Below, in pieces: positions 8,262 through 16,544 of a stretch of 64,000 bases of DNA; positions within the stretch are counted from its first letter, which is position 1; each line of letters begins with the position of its first letter. The position numbers and the translations under genes were made by a program. The notes under the pieces are model-generated. The model saw only the letters and a list, made by a program, of their open reading frames with translations, searched no databases and was not told the DNA's origin. Source of the DNA: Acidobacteriota bacterium (lineage in GTDB: Bacteria; Acidobacteriota; Blastocatellia; Pyrinomonadales; Pyrinomonadaceae). Where the stretch lies: assembly GCA_020199835.1 (NCBI GenBank), contig JAIVJV010000005.1, positions 92,746 to 156,745 on the forward strand. The letters are read 5' to 3'.

Positions 8262-9365
8262 TTACTTCTCCAAGTCACGTGCGCAACGGAAGCCGACATT
8301 ATTGAAGCTGCTGTTTGGCGGGCTCTTGCCACGAAAACCCGGACGATAAGCGCCGCAATAATTTGTTGAACAAAACCATGAGCCGCCGCGGGCCACGCGC
8401 GCTGTTCCATCGACTGGTCCAACCGGATTGTGGGCCACTTCAGAGTTGCGATAAGTGTCCGATGCATACCAATCGGCGGTCCATTCCCAGACGTTTCCGA
8501 TCATGTCATAGAGGCCGAGAGGGTTGGGGGTGAAAGCACCTACAGGCGCCGTATAGAAATAACCGTCTTTTGTCTCGTTACGTTGTGGCCAAAGCCCCTG
8601 CCAAACATTCGCGCTTCCGTCCTCTGCCGGATTGGTGGGGCCGCTTTCAGTGTGAGCACCGGCTGAAGGATGTAGAGGCTGATGGCGATCGAACTGCTCG
8701 TTTTTCGCGTGCCCCTCGTGGGCATGGCCGTTGTCTCCCGACGCGACAGTTGCTGCCAAGGGAATTGACTTTTTGGGAAAGATGGCCGCCTTGCTCCCAC
8801 GTGCGGCCACCTCCCATTCGGCCTCCGTGGGCAAACGCTTACCAGCCCACCTTGCGTAAGCATTTGCATCGAACCACGAGACCAGCACAACTGGATGCTC
8901 CATCGCCCCTTCAATAAAACTGCCGGCTCCCAGCGGGTGTCGCCAGTTTGCCCCCTCGATATAGGTCCAGTTGCTTTCGCCGCCGTGATAGATCCAGGCG
9001 CCCCCTTCATTTTCGGCAGAAGTCACATGTCCAGTTTCCTCTACAAAAAGCTGGAATTCGCGATTGGTGACTTCGTGCCGATCGACGTAAAAACCGTCAA
9101 GCTTTACGCGGCGCGGAGGCGCATCCTCGGCAGCGTTGGGCCATTCATCTCCGATTACGTATTCACCTCCGGGCACGAGCACCATGTCGTCAGGCACCGC
9201 TACGGCAGTAGCACGCCCGTCACCCCAATTATAATGACGTGCCTCAGAATCAGGGCGCTCAGTTCTTTCCAGCCAGAGCGCAGTTAGGGACAGAGCTCCC
9301 GCCGCGCCGGCGAACATCAACAAGACCTTCCAAAGCGAACCGTGCATTGTCGCCCGTCGAGTCAT
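8262..9365 (-). CDS. Formylglycine-generating enzyme (FGE-sulfatase/SUMF1) family protein, membrane-anchored
   Basis: The ATG at 9365 lies directly behind the TAG of the upstream gene and gives 367 residues; a longer start at 9401 would overlap that gene. A hydrophobic segment (LWKVLLMFAGAAGALSLTAL) near the start anchors or exports the protein. The rest is a full FGE domain: MVLVPGGEYVIG, the LPTEAEWEVAARG block, GNVWEWTADWY, and GGSWFCSTNYCGAYRPGFRG near the end. The two cysteines of FCSTNYC match the copper-binding pair of true FGEs, which convert a sulfatase Cys to formylglycine; many bacterial relatives lack both. No sulfatase is nearby, so the substrate is unknown. It probably forms an operon with the NPCNPC membrane protein. 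Confidence 0.85.
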   Translation of the reverse strand: MTRRATMHGSLWKVLLMFAGAAGALSLTALWLERTERPDSEARHYNWGDGRATAVAVPDDMVLVPGGEYVIGDEWPNAAEDAPPRRVKLDGFYVDRHEVTNREFQLFVEETGHVTSAENEGGAWIYHGGESNWTYIEGANWRHPLGAGSFIEGAMEHPVVLVSWFDANAYARWAGKRLPTEAEWEVAARGSKAAIFPKKSIPLAATVASGDNGHAHEGHAKNEQFDRHQPLHPSAGAHTESGPTNPAEDGSANVWQGLWPQRNETKDGYFYTAPVGAFTPNPLGLYDMIGNVWEWTADWYASDTYRNSEVAHNPVGPVDGTARVARGGSWFCSTNYCGAYRPGFRGKSPPNSSFNNVGFRCARDLEK

Positions 9366-9366
9366 G

Positions 9367-10125
9367 CTATGAGGCGCCACCGCGGCCATATGCGAATGCA
9401 AGCGCGAGCCCGAAGATCACATGATTGATCAAACTGACAAGCCCGCTGTATGGACTGCCGCCACCACCGCCGCATGGATTACAAGGATTACCTGCGGCGG
9501 CAACGCTGCAGGGATTTCCGGAACTTGGCGCCTCCTTCTTTGTTCCGCAAGGATTGCACGCATTGGGAGCGGACGATCCCGAGTTGGCATTCTTCGCCGC
9601 GCACGGGTTACAAGGATTCTTCGCCGCGCATGGATTACATGGGTTCGTTGGCTTTGATTGTTGGCCTGCCTGATTGCCACTCTTGCCGGCACACGGATTA
9701 CAAGGATTACCCTGCTGTGCGCCGGCCACTCCACTACACGGATTGCACGGATTGGATGTGCCGCCCCTGCTCATCACGGCGGTCATAATCGGCATTGCAG
9801 CTAAAGCAATCGCGGTGATCGACAGTCCGAAAACAAGTCCTTTCATGACGGCAGGCCATCTTCTGAGTGGTGCCACTACCGCCGAGTAAAGCAGACCGTA
9901 GCCAACGCCTATCATTAAATGGATCAATCCTCCAACCAGGTATTGAGTGGAGGCACCAGATTGTGGGCCAAGGAACATTTGGCCCAGGCTCTTCATAATA
10001 TTCATCCCGAACACGGCCATCGAGATAGTGATAATGACAGTTGCTACCAATCCTGCCATTAATGCTTTGCCCCAATTAAAGCTCGACGCTTGCTTACGAG
10101 ATGAGGCGCCAATATCTTCTGCCAT
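9367..10125 (-). CDS. Membrane protein with Cys-rich NPCNPC repeat loop
   Basis: The product has 252 residues, with AAGGAG before the ATG. Four hydrophobic segments (about 20-45, 60-85, 92-118, 230-247) frame a loop at about residues 120-225 with five NPCNPC units, one NACNPC and one single NPC, separated by Gly/Ala/Lys/Ser linkers: at least 13 cysteines in about 100 residues. The membrane part resembles the small polytopic proteins at 28801 and 31880 in this window. A soft-metal binding role is the simplest reading of the CxxC array. The loop's repeats also align at DNA level (GGATTACAAGGATT units on the plus strand), so the array can grow or shrink by slippage. A GGAATAA-type element lies 124 bases upstream. 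Confidence 0.75.
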   Translation of the reverse strand: MAEDIGASSRKQASSFNWGKALMAGLVATVIITISMAVFGMNIMKSLGQMFLGPQSGASTQYLVGGLIHLMIGVGYGLLYSAVVAPLRRWPAVMKGLVFGLSITAIALAAMPIMTAVMSRGGTSNPCNPCSGVAGAQQGNPCNPCAGKSGNQAGQQSKPTNPCNPCAAKNPCNPCAAKNANSGSSAPNACNPCGTKKEAPSSGNPCSVAAAGNPCNPCGGGGGSPYSGLVSLINHVIFGLALAFAYGRGGAS

Positions 10126-10248
10126 GGGTTTCTCCTTTCGTCATCAGGACATTCCCCAGGGATCGACACGGTTATTCCGGAGGCGCTGATCGACATCGCG
10201 CCCTTTAAGTCCCGGATTTACTGCTGAACTTCTTTTGCCTTGTCCTAT

Positions 10249-10274
10249 AAGTTGGCGGTTTGTAGATTTATTCC
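10249..10274 (-). promoter_or_regulatory. Bipartite promoter-like element (GGAATAA-N15-ACTT), site 4, before the NPCNPC gene
   Basis: On the minus strand GGGAATAAATC is followed after 12 bases by ACTTATAGG. The gene start is 124 bases downstream. It lies back to back with site 5, 36 bases away on the other strand. Confidence 0.65.
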
Positions 10275-10309
10275 CACGATTGAGCGCCGAAGCTAATCCT
10301 GATTGTTCG

Positions 10310-10335
10310 GGAATAAATCGGTTCACATTGGACTT
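10310..10335 (+). promoter_or_regulatory. Bipartite promoter-like element (GGAATAA-N15-ACTT), site 5, before the ECF sigma gene
   Basis: GGGAATAAATC, 12 bases and ACTTGTTGGA lie 53 bases before the sigma-factor start. ECF sigma factors commonly autoregulate, so this position is the main reason to assign the motif to this sigma factor. Confidence 0.65.
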
Positions 10336-10387
10336 GTTGGAAGTGGTGGCGTTGGTAAGGGAATAATCGAATACTGCGTTTCCGTGC

Positions 10388-10954
10388 ATGTCAGTCGCGG
10401 AAAGAAGAGAGGAGATCCTATTGTTTAGCCGGCTATCGCGTCGGCAACGTGAGGAATTTGAGGTGCAAGCTCTCCCTCAGCTTGACGCCCTCGTGCGTTC
10501 GGCACTTCGTATGTGTGGGTCGCGCGAAGAAGCTGAGGATGCTGTGCAAGAGACTTATTTGCAAGCATGGAAGTACTGGCGTTCATTTCAGCAGGGGACA
10601 AACTGCCGAGCATGGTTGTTTCGTATTCTGTTCAATGTGATTAAGAAGAAGGCTACAGAGAAGAGAACTTTTGTTTCTATCGAAGAACCTAAAGTTGAGA
10701 ACCTGGTACATTTTGATCGAGTAGCGTCACTGAACGAGTTCGAAATGCTGGAAGTGTTTGACCAACTGACCCACGAACATCGTGAAGTTGTTCTTCTCGT
10801 GGTCGTCGAGGAGATGTCTTATAAGGACGCCGCAGCGGCGTTACGAGTGCCGATGGGAACAGTAATGTCGAGGCTGAATCGAGCGCGAACTGAATTACGA
10901 CAACGTTTGGGCCATCAAGGTCGTAAATCTCTTAGCAGAACGCAAAGCAAGTAG
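10388..10954 (+). CDS. ECF-type RNA polymerase sigma factor
   Basis: A 188-residue protein with the two-domain layout of group 4 (ECF) sigma factors. Region 2 spans about residues 25-95 (CGSREEAEDAVQETYLQAWK, then CRAWLFRILFNVIKKK). Region 4 spans about 120-175 (LTHEHREVVLLVVVEEMSYK, then VPMGTVMSRLNRARTELRQ) with its helix-turn-helix. It is followed after 30 bases by a zinc-finger anti-sigma gene, the usual pairing. The probable autoregulatory element lies 53 bases upstream. Zinc anti-sigma pairs often respond to disulfide or metal stress, which fits the redox and metal genes around it, but the signal is not shown here. Confidence 0.93.
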   Translation: MSVAERREEILLFSRLSRRQREEFEVQALPQLDALVRSALRMCGSREEAEDAVQETYLQAWKYWRSFQQGTNCRAWLFRILFNVIKKKATEKRTFVSIEEPKVENLVHFDRVASLNEFEMLEVFDQLTHEHREVVLLVVVEEMSYKDAAAALRVPMGTVMSRLNRARTELRQRLGHQGRKSLSRTQSK

Positions 10955-10984
10955 ACCCGCGTGCGGGAGAATTGAGGCACGAAT

Positions 10985-11779
10985 ATGTATGACTGCCACG
11001 GAACAGAGCAACTCCTCGAGGCTTACGTGGATAATGAGTTGGACGCCGTCGTAACACAGGCCATTTCGGAACATCTGGAAGTATGCGCCGCGTGCAATCG
11101 CAAAATGGAAGATATCCGCGCGCAAAATGAACTTCTTGCTCGTGCGGTCAAGAGTGCTCATGCCGATAACAGCACGCTTCGAGCCTCGATTGAAGCAGCA
11201 ACGATTGCGAAACATCAGCAGCTTTTCCAGTGGTCCATGCCCCGAGTTCAGATTTGGGCTACCGTCGCCGCGTTCACGATCTTAATCGCATTCATTTCCA
11301 TCTTTTATTTACCGCGATTCCTGCGACCGTATACTAGTTCTCTATTTAAGGCAGCCGCCGATAACCACATAACATGCATTCGAGAGACTGAGGCGCCGGA
11401 TTGGGCGCGTACGCAGCCGGAAATCATTCAAGTGGAAGAATCGTTTATCGGTCGGGATCGACAGGTACCGATGATGACCGTCGACGGCTATCAGCTGGTG
11501 CGCGCACGAGTCTGCATGCTTAACGGAGAGAAGTTCCTTCATCTTGTCTATGAAAATGCGGGGGGCCGCGAGGCTTCGCTATTCGTTGGACCAAATAAGG
11601 AGGTCATTTTTGGCGACCGAGACCTCGCGCTGGATGGCAAGATTATCCAGATGGCCCATGTCAGTAATCTGAATGTAGTGAGCACGCAGGTCGGCAATCA
11701 CCTTGTGATCGTTGCGGCTCAGGAAGAAACCCTAGCTAATACGCTCCTTTTAAATGCAGCCTCGCGGCTTTCTGCTTAA
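10985..11779 (+). CDS. Membrane-bound zinc-finger anti-sigma factor
   Basis: A 264-residue product. The N-terminal cytoplasmic part has the ZAS signature: His4 in YDCHGTEQ, then HLEVCAACNRK, giving the H-x3-C-x2-C zinc site near residues 33-40. A single transmembrane segment follows at about 80-105 (IWATVAAFTILIAFISIFYL). The remaining 150 residues should be periplasmic and include a pair of isolated cysteines (HITCIRE, RARVCML) that could sense redox state. It starts 30 bases after the sigma gene and would hold that sigma factor inactive until the signal arrives. Confidence 0.88.
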   Translation: MYDCHGTEQLLEAYVDNELDAVVTQAISEHLEVCAACNRKMEDIRAQNELLARAVKSAHADNSTLRASIEAATIAKHQQLFQWSMPRVQIWATVAAFTILIAFISIFYLPRFLRPYTSSLFKAAADNHITCIRETEAPDWARTQPEIIQVEESFIGRDRQVPMMTVDGYQLVRARVCMLNGEKFLHLVYENAGGREASLFVGPNKEVIFGDRDLALDGKIIQMAHVSNLNVVSTQVGNHLVIVAAQEETLANTLLLNAASRLSA

Positions 11780-11780
11780 A

Positions 11781-11802
11781 CAAAAAAGGCTGGAGTTTTT
11801 TG
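11781..11802. terminator. A/T-stem hairpin between convergent genes
   Basis: CAAAAAA and TTTTTTG pair around GGCTGGAG directly after the anti-sigma stop. It reads as a terminator from either side, since the facing gene ends at 11857. Confidence 0.45.
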
Positions 11803-11856
11803 TCTGGCCTTACCAAGGTTGCCTGCGGTTGAAAATTGAGAATCAAATCGGCGCGC

Positions 11857-13311
11857 TTACCGCCAGATTCTGAAGTAGTATGATAGCCAGTTTTTGTAGC
11901 CCAGGAGTTTTTTAAGTATTGCGTCTAACCCGGCCTGCTGATTGACTTGAGTTAGCGTCGGATAAACATGAATCATGCTGCCGAGTGCACTGATCGATAG
12001 TCGCTGCTTCATGGCAAGTACGACTTCGTGAATTAGCTCGCCTGCGTGGGCGCCGACAACATGCGCGCCAACGATCTCATCCTTACGGCCCTTACAGACA
12101 ATCTTGGCAAAGCCTTTGGTCTCTTCTTCAGCTTGAGCACGATCGTTGTCGGCGAAGTTAGTACGATAAATGTGCACGTTCGCTTCGCCGAATTGCGCTT
12201 TTGCTTGCTTCTCGGTCAATCCCACACGCGCAACTTCTGGATCTGTAAACGTGGTCCAGGGAACGACGCGAAAGTCAGTCTTCTGCCGCAGCGGCCAAAA
12301 GAAGAGGGCGTTACGAATAACGACCGACGCTTCGTAAGCAGCCGTGTGGGTAAAAGGAAAATGTCCGGTTACGTCGCCTGCCGCAAAGATGTGCCGGGCG
12401 GAAGTGCGCAGATAATTATCAGTAAATATCCGTTTGTTATCGAATTCGACGCCTGCGGCTTCAAGGTTAAGTGTTTCTATATTCGGTCGCCGCCCGGTGG
12501 AGACCAGGAGCTCGTCGGCCTTCAGCTCTCTTTGGTAACCGTCAGTCTCAACCGTCAACAACTTTTGACCGTTTACAGTGGCGGCCCTCACGACTTTTGT
12601 GTTAAGGAGAATCGCTACACGCTCGCCACGCATTATCTCTTCGACGATGGCTGAGACTTCTTCGTCCTCTTTCGTAAGGAGGCGGTTATCCATCTCAACA
12701 ATTGTCACCTCGCTTCCAAACCGGGCAAATGATTGGCCTAGTTCCAACCCGATTGGACCCCCACCAAGGACTATCAGTCGCTGCGGTAGTTTCCGCAGAT
12801 GAAAGACTTCTTCATTTGTAATGAAGCCAGTCTCTTTTAACCCGTCAATCGGAGGCACAGCAGGACGTGATCCCGTGGAGATACAGAAGCGTTTGCCGCT
12901 AACTGCCATCCGTGAGCCATCGTTGTAGGTAAGCTCCAACTCATACGGTGAGAGAAAACGTGGGGTGGCGAAGATCACCTTAACTCCCCATGCTTCAAAT
13001 CGCTGTGGTTTGTCATGTTCGCCGACGGCCTCGATAATGCGGGCCACGCGATCGGAAATCGAAGCAAAGGTGCCATCTTTGAAGGCGAGAGAATTGACGG
13101 CGAAGCCAAAGGCGGTCGCTCGCCGCACCTCTGCGGCAAATCGCGCAGAACGAATAAATGTTTTCGACGGGACGCAACCGGTATAGAGGCAGTCACCACC
13201 CAGTGCTCTTTTCTCAACGAGAGCTACACGCGCGCCCAGTTGTGCAGCGCCGCCAGCAACCACGAGTCCGGCGGAGCCTCCGCCTATCACGATGAGGTCG
13301 TAATTATCCAT
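11857..13311 (-). CDS. Mercuric-reductase-like FAD/NAD(P) disulfide oxidoreductase
   Basis: A 484-residue class I pyridine nucleotide-disulfide oxidoreductase. The FAD motif VIGGGSAGLVVAGGAA is near residue 10 and the redox-active pair is GGDCLYTGCVPSKTF near 42-47. The NAD(P) motif VLGGGPIGLELGQSFARFG and the second FAD segment IFAAGDVTGHFPFTH follow, and the dimerisation domain ends the protein. It lacks the N-terminal HMA domain and C-terminal CC of MerA, so the substrate need not be Hg(II). The ATG at 13311 matches family starts; an upstream TTG is less likely. A decayed paralogue lies at 44380-45906. The neighbours (thioredoxin, DsbD-like, TlpA-like) suggest thiol electron supply. Confidence 0.87.
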   Translation of the reverse strand: MDNYDLIVIGGGSAGLVVAGGAAQLGARVALVEKRALGGDCLYTGCVPSKTFIRSARFAAEVRRATAFGFAVNSLAFKDGTFASISDRVARIIEAVGEHDKPQRFEAWGVKVIFATPRFLSPYELELTYNDGSRMAVSGKRFCISTGSRPAVPPIDGLKETGFITNEEVFHLRKLPQRLIVLGGGPIGLELGQSFARFGSEVTIVEMDNRLLTKEDEEVSAIVEEIMRGERVAILLNTKVVRAATVNGQKLLTVETDGYQRELKADELLVSTGRRPNIETLNLEAAGVEFDNKRIFTDNYLRTSARHIFAAGDVTGHFPFTHTAAYEASVVIRNALFFWPLRQKTDFRVVPWTTFTDPEVARVGLTEKQAKAQFGEANVHIYRTNFADNDRAQAEEETKGFAKIVCKGRKDEIVGAHVVGAHAGELIHEVVLAMKQRLSISALGSMIHVYPTLTQVNQQAGLDAILKKLLGYKNWLSYYFRIWR

Positions 13312-13767
13312 ATTCCTGCTTGCGTCCAGGCGCAATCAGCAGACATTGATATTCATATCTCTGTTCATGAATCCAAATCAACCTCCTTTTTGTTGCCTAA
13401 CTTTGAAAGAGAAAGCGAATGATTCTTGTGAAAACTACGAGCGGATGTTAATTGCCTTTACCGCGATACATGCCTGTACTGCGGAGTAATGACCACGCAA
13501 GCCCAGGTTAGTTCTCATCTTAACGCGCGAATGTAACCGCGATTACTAAAGGCGCCGTGAATCAACCCGGATACTGTCTCACGTGAAGCCACGGGTGAAC
13601 AATTTGTGGAATATCTGCAAGCGAATGCGACTTGAATAAGTGAACAGATGCCAAACCGGGCGAGGCTGTAGAACGCCACGCCCAAGAAAGCGCCGGGAGA
13701 GCCACACCCGATTGACGGAATGTTGGCTCAGTACAAAACCATTCAAGTGATAAAGGAGATAAGTTGC
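13312..13767. other. Divergent intergenic region, no gene seen
   Basis: About 450 bases separate the reductase from the thioredoxin gene. It should hold promoters for both, but I could not identify a clear one. Confidence 0.5.
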
Positions 13768-14178
13768 ATGCAAACAAACAGAGTATTTCGTCGAGTCGGA
13801 GCGGCCCTCGCGCTCATAGCCCTATTTGCAATGATGAGCCTGCCCGTAGTTGCCAAAAGCAAGAAACCAGTGGTGGTCATCATCAAAGCCGAATGGTGCT
13901 CGGCCTGTCAAAAGCTCGAGCCAACTATGATGGACCTTATGAAGCAGTACGGCGATCGGCTGGAGTTCGTTGTGCTCGATGTTTCAAACGAGGATACGCT
14001 CGCCGAGGCGAACAAAACTGCTAAGAAGCATGGTCTTTCGGATTTTCTGAAAGAGAATCAGAAGAAGACGTCAACCGTGGCTGTTTTCAGCGGTAACAAA
14101 GTGCTGTTCCAAACGGTGCAGAACTTTGATCGCGACGCGTACGTCAAGGCGTTCGACAAGGCCCTGGCTGAAAGCTGA
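13768..14178 (+). CDS. Exported thioredoxin-like protein
   Basis: The ATG at 13768 has an AAAGGAGA site and starts a signal peptide (VGAALALIALFAMMSLPVVA). The 136-residue product has one thioredoxin fold with active site AEWCSACQKLEP and no other domain. The usual cis-Pro is replaced in the KKTSTVAVFSG stretch. It sits 147 bases before a DsbD/CcdA-type transporter that would keep it reduced in the periplasm. Confidence 0.85.
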   Translation: MQTNRVFRRVGAALALIALFAMMSLPVVAKSKKPVVVIIKAEWCSACQKLEPTMMDLMKQYGDRLEFVVLDVSNEDTLAEANKTAKKHGLSDFLKENQKKTSTVAVFSGNKVLFQTVQNFDRDAYVKAFDKALAES

Positions 14179-14325
14179 CGTTCTGGGGCTGAGGAAAGTA
14201 GAGGGGCAATACATACTCGGCCCTAATGGGGGCGGGGCCGGCACCGTGGGAGAAGACTGCCTAAACTTGCAGGGTTTGTCTTGCCTGCTCCGCTCCATCA
14301 CGGGGAATTTGTACAGAGAGAAACT

Positions 14326-15051
14326 ATGAGTGGCTTAGTTGGTAACCTTCAGGAATATCTTTCAGCCAGTTCGTTGTTGGCCTATCCAGCGGCCTTTCTG
14401 GGAGGAGTTGCGATCAGTTTTACACCGTGCGTTTATCCCGTCATTCCGATCCAACTGGGCTTTATCGGAGGGCAAACAATGGCAACGCCGGGAACAACGC
14501 GCGTCCACGCTCGTGGCTTCTTACTTTCCCTCTTGTTCGTCGTTGGTATGGCTGCTGTATACGCCGCACTCGGGGCGTTTGCAAGTTTGACCGGCACTCT
14601 CTTCGGAATTTGGGCGGCAAGTCCCTGGACCTACATAGTCGTCGGAAACGTGATTCTGCTTTTCGCCCTTTCAATGCTTGATGTATTTCAACTGCCCACG
14701 CCGCAATTTCTGGCGAACTGGAATCCCGCACGCAAAGGAAAAGGATTTGTGTCGGCACTCCTGATCGGTGCAGCCTCGGGGCTGGTGGTTGGTCCTTGCA
14801 CAGCTCCCGCTTTGGGTGCTGCGCTTGCCTATGTAGGCACGCAAGGTAACGTTCTGTTTGGCACATCTGTGCTGTTCGTGTTTGCGCTCGGCATGGGAGT
14901 ACTGATGATTGTCTTAGGCACCTTTAGTGGCGTTTTGACTTCAATGCCACGTTCGGGGCAGTGGATGGTAACTATTAAGAAGGGTTTCGGTGTGGCCATG
15001 ATCATCGTCGCTGAGTATCTATTGCTCCAGGCGGGGCAAAGATTCATCTGA
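14326..15051 (+). CDS. DsbD/CcdA-type transmembrane thiol-electron transporter
   Basis: 241 residues and about six to seven transmembrane helices. The two membrane cysteines of the CcdA/DsbD-beta family are in place: SFTPCVYPVIP near residue 30 and VVGPCTAPALG near 160. It moves reducing equivalents from cytoplasmic thioredoxin across the membrane. It has neither the N- nor C-terminal soluble domain of full DsbD. The thioredoxin upstream and the TlpA-like lipoprotein eight bases downstream probably act as the detached partners. Confidence 0.9.
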   Translation: MSGLVGNLQEYLSASSLLAYPAAFLGGVAISFTPCVYPVIPIQLGFIGGQTMATPGTTRVHARGFLLSLLFVVGMAAVYAALGAFASLTGTLFGIWAASPWTYIVVGNVILLFALSMLDVFQLPTPQFLANWNPARKGKGFVSALLIGAASGLVVGPCTAPALGAALAYVGTQGNVLFGTSVLFVFALGMGVLMIVLGTFSGVLTSMPRSGQWMVTIKKGFGVAMIIVAEYLLLQAGQRFI

Positions 15052-15058
15052 GGAATTT

Positions 15059-15610
15059 ATGAGTAAAGTGAAACTAGGAATCTGGATCACGGTTGTTCTA
15101 TGCGCGGGAGTAGTTTTCATGGGCTGCTCTTCGAAAGGTGTCAATCCGGATCGCCCGCCAGCAACTACGAACGAAGCGAAAGTTGGAACGGAGGTCGGAA
15201 ACAGCGCGCCCGATTTTCGTCTTGCAAAGATCGACGGCTCACAGATCTCGCTGGCCGATCTTCAGGGGCGCCCTGCTGTGCTCATTTTTTGGACGGCCTG
15301 GTGCCCCGTATGCAAAGAGGAAGCACCGCTCTTCAATGCATTAGCAGAGAAATACGAACCGCGGGGAGTGCAGGTGTTAGGCATCAACATCAAGGATAGC
15401 GTCGCTCGCACACAAGACGGCATTAATGATTTTGGGATTCGATATCGTGTGGCACGTGATGCCGATGCAAGCGTCGCTCGGCGCTATCGTGTCACCGGGA
15501 CGCCGACGATTGTGCTTCTCGATCGTCAAGGAGTTGTGCAGTACTTCGGGAATGAACTGCCGTCAGACTACAGCGAACGACTCGACGCTATGTTGGCAGC
15601 AGGAGTGTAA
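15059..15610 (+). CDS. TlpA/ResA-type thioredoxin-like lipoprotein
   Basis: 183 residues. An N-terminal lipobox (VVFMGCSS, Cys about 22) predicts membrane attachment. The redoxin domain follows: SAPDFRLAKIDG, active site FWTAWCPVCKEEAPLF, then TGTPTIVLLDRQG with the cis-Pro. It starts eight bases after the DsbD/CcdA-type gene, so it is likely its periplasmic client, reducing thiols in secreted or cytochrome proteins. Both active-site positions are Cys; no Sec here. Confidence 0.9.
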   Translation: MSKVKLGIWITVVLCAGVVFMGCSSKGVNPDRPPATTNEAKVGTEVGNSAPDFRLAKIDGSQISLADLQGRPAVLIFWTAWCPVCKEEAPLFNALAEKYEPRGVQVLGINIKDSVARTQDGINDFGIRYRVARDADASVARRYRVTGTPTIVLLDRQGVVQYFGNELPSDYSERLDAMLAAGV

Positions 15611-15741
15611 TCAGTATTTAATAAATCTATGATGTTACGGGCGCTGGGCCAAGAGGTACTTCTGCCGCGATCTTGAGGCGCAAGCTATGCTATTTCTGCG
15701 CAAAATTTGCCGATCGGGCCGTTTACTAACTATGAGATCTC

Positions 15742-16503
15742 ATGAATGAAGATCGCGCAACAGGAACTCGTAAGTCGCGTGAGAATCCTCCTGTGGAAGA
15801 CGTGGAAAGATGTCACGAACAAGCCAGCTCACTGGACGAACAAACACTCCGGACAAAGATTAAGCATCTCTCGGCGATGGAGTTGTTTCACGACCTGAGG
15901 AGGGAAGAGCTTGCGGAAATCGAACGTGCCACTGTGATGTGGGAATGCAAGGCAGGTCGCATTTTCTACAAGCCGGGCGAAACCGGCGACGTGTTGTTTA
16001 TCCTGAAGAAGGGCGCCGTCCAGTTATATCGCACGTCGGACAAAGGCCGGAAACTGGTGATAGAAGAACTGAAACCTTATGCGGTTTTTGGTGAAATGAC
16101 TTGTATTGGGCAAGGCATGCACCACAGGTACGCCAGGACAACCGAGGATTCGCTGGTCTGCACAATGAAGCAGGCCGACGTTGAACGGCTGTTAGTGTCC
16201 AAACCGCAGGTGGCGCGCCGTCTCATTCAAGCGATCGGTGGGCGGGCCTTGCAATTAGAAGAGAGACTTGAAGAGTTTGCGTTTAAAGAGGCAAAGTCGC
16301 GCGTGGCGGCTTTTCTGTTAAGAACCGCCGAAGGCGATGAGCTAAAAGGCCTGAGACATCAGGACATCGCTGATACACTCGGTATTTTCCGGGAAACCGT
16401 TACGGACGCTCTTGCTGAATTGAAATCATCTGGGATCATTAGCATAGAACGAAGGCGAATTACGATTCTCAGCCGCGCAAGATTGAAGGATCGCGCTGCT
16501 TAA
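15742..16503 (+). CDS. Crp/Fnr-family transcriptional regulator
   Basis: 253 residues. A cyclic-nucleotide-binding-like barrel covers about 50-165 (GDVLFILKKGAVQLYR, FGEMTCIGQGMHHRYA) and a winged helix-turn-helix about 185-245 (LRHQDIADTLGIFRETVTDA). The extra N-terminal 40 residues carry one Cys. The cAMP-contacting residues of true CRP are not obvious, so the ligand is open. It ends the redox block and is clearly paralogous to the frameshifted thioredoxin-Crp fusion at 46651-47710. Confidence 0.88.
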   Translation: MNEDRATGTRKSRENPPVEDVERCHEQASSLDEQTLRTKIKHLSAMELFHDLRREELAEIERATVMWECKAGRIFYKPGETGDVLFILKKGAVQLYRTSDKGRKLVIEELKPYAVFGEMTCIGQGMHHRYARTTEDSLVCTMKQADVERLLVSKPQVARRLIQAIGGRALQLEERLEEFAFKEAKSRVAAFLLRTAEGDELKGLRHQDIADTLGIFRETVTDALAELKSSGIISIERRRITILSRARLKDRAA

Positions 16504-16544
16504 GCTTATATAGGGTTCCTGCTCAGTCGTTCTCATCCGCGCTC

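Noticed and set aside
9421..9788. Open frames on the plus strand opposite the NPCNPC loop
   Set aside because: They are shadows produced by the repeated codons of the Cys-rich gene on the other strand; the repetitive proteins they would give have no start signals.
11857..13311. Calling this gene merA
   Set aside because: It lacks the HMA domain and the C-terminal vicinal Cys pair of MerA, and no mer genes are adjacent.
15059..15610. TlpA-like protein and ArsS as further selenoproteins
   Set aside because: Their active-site codons are TGC (or TGT), not TGA.
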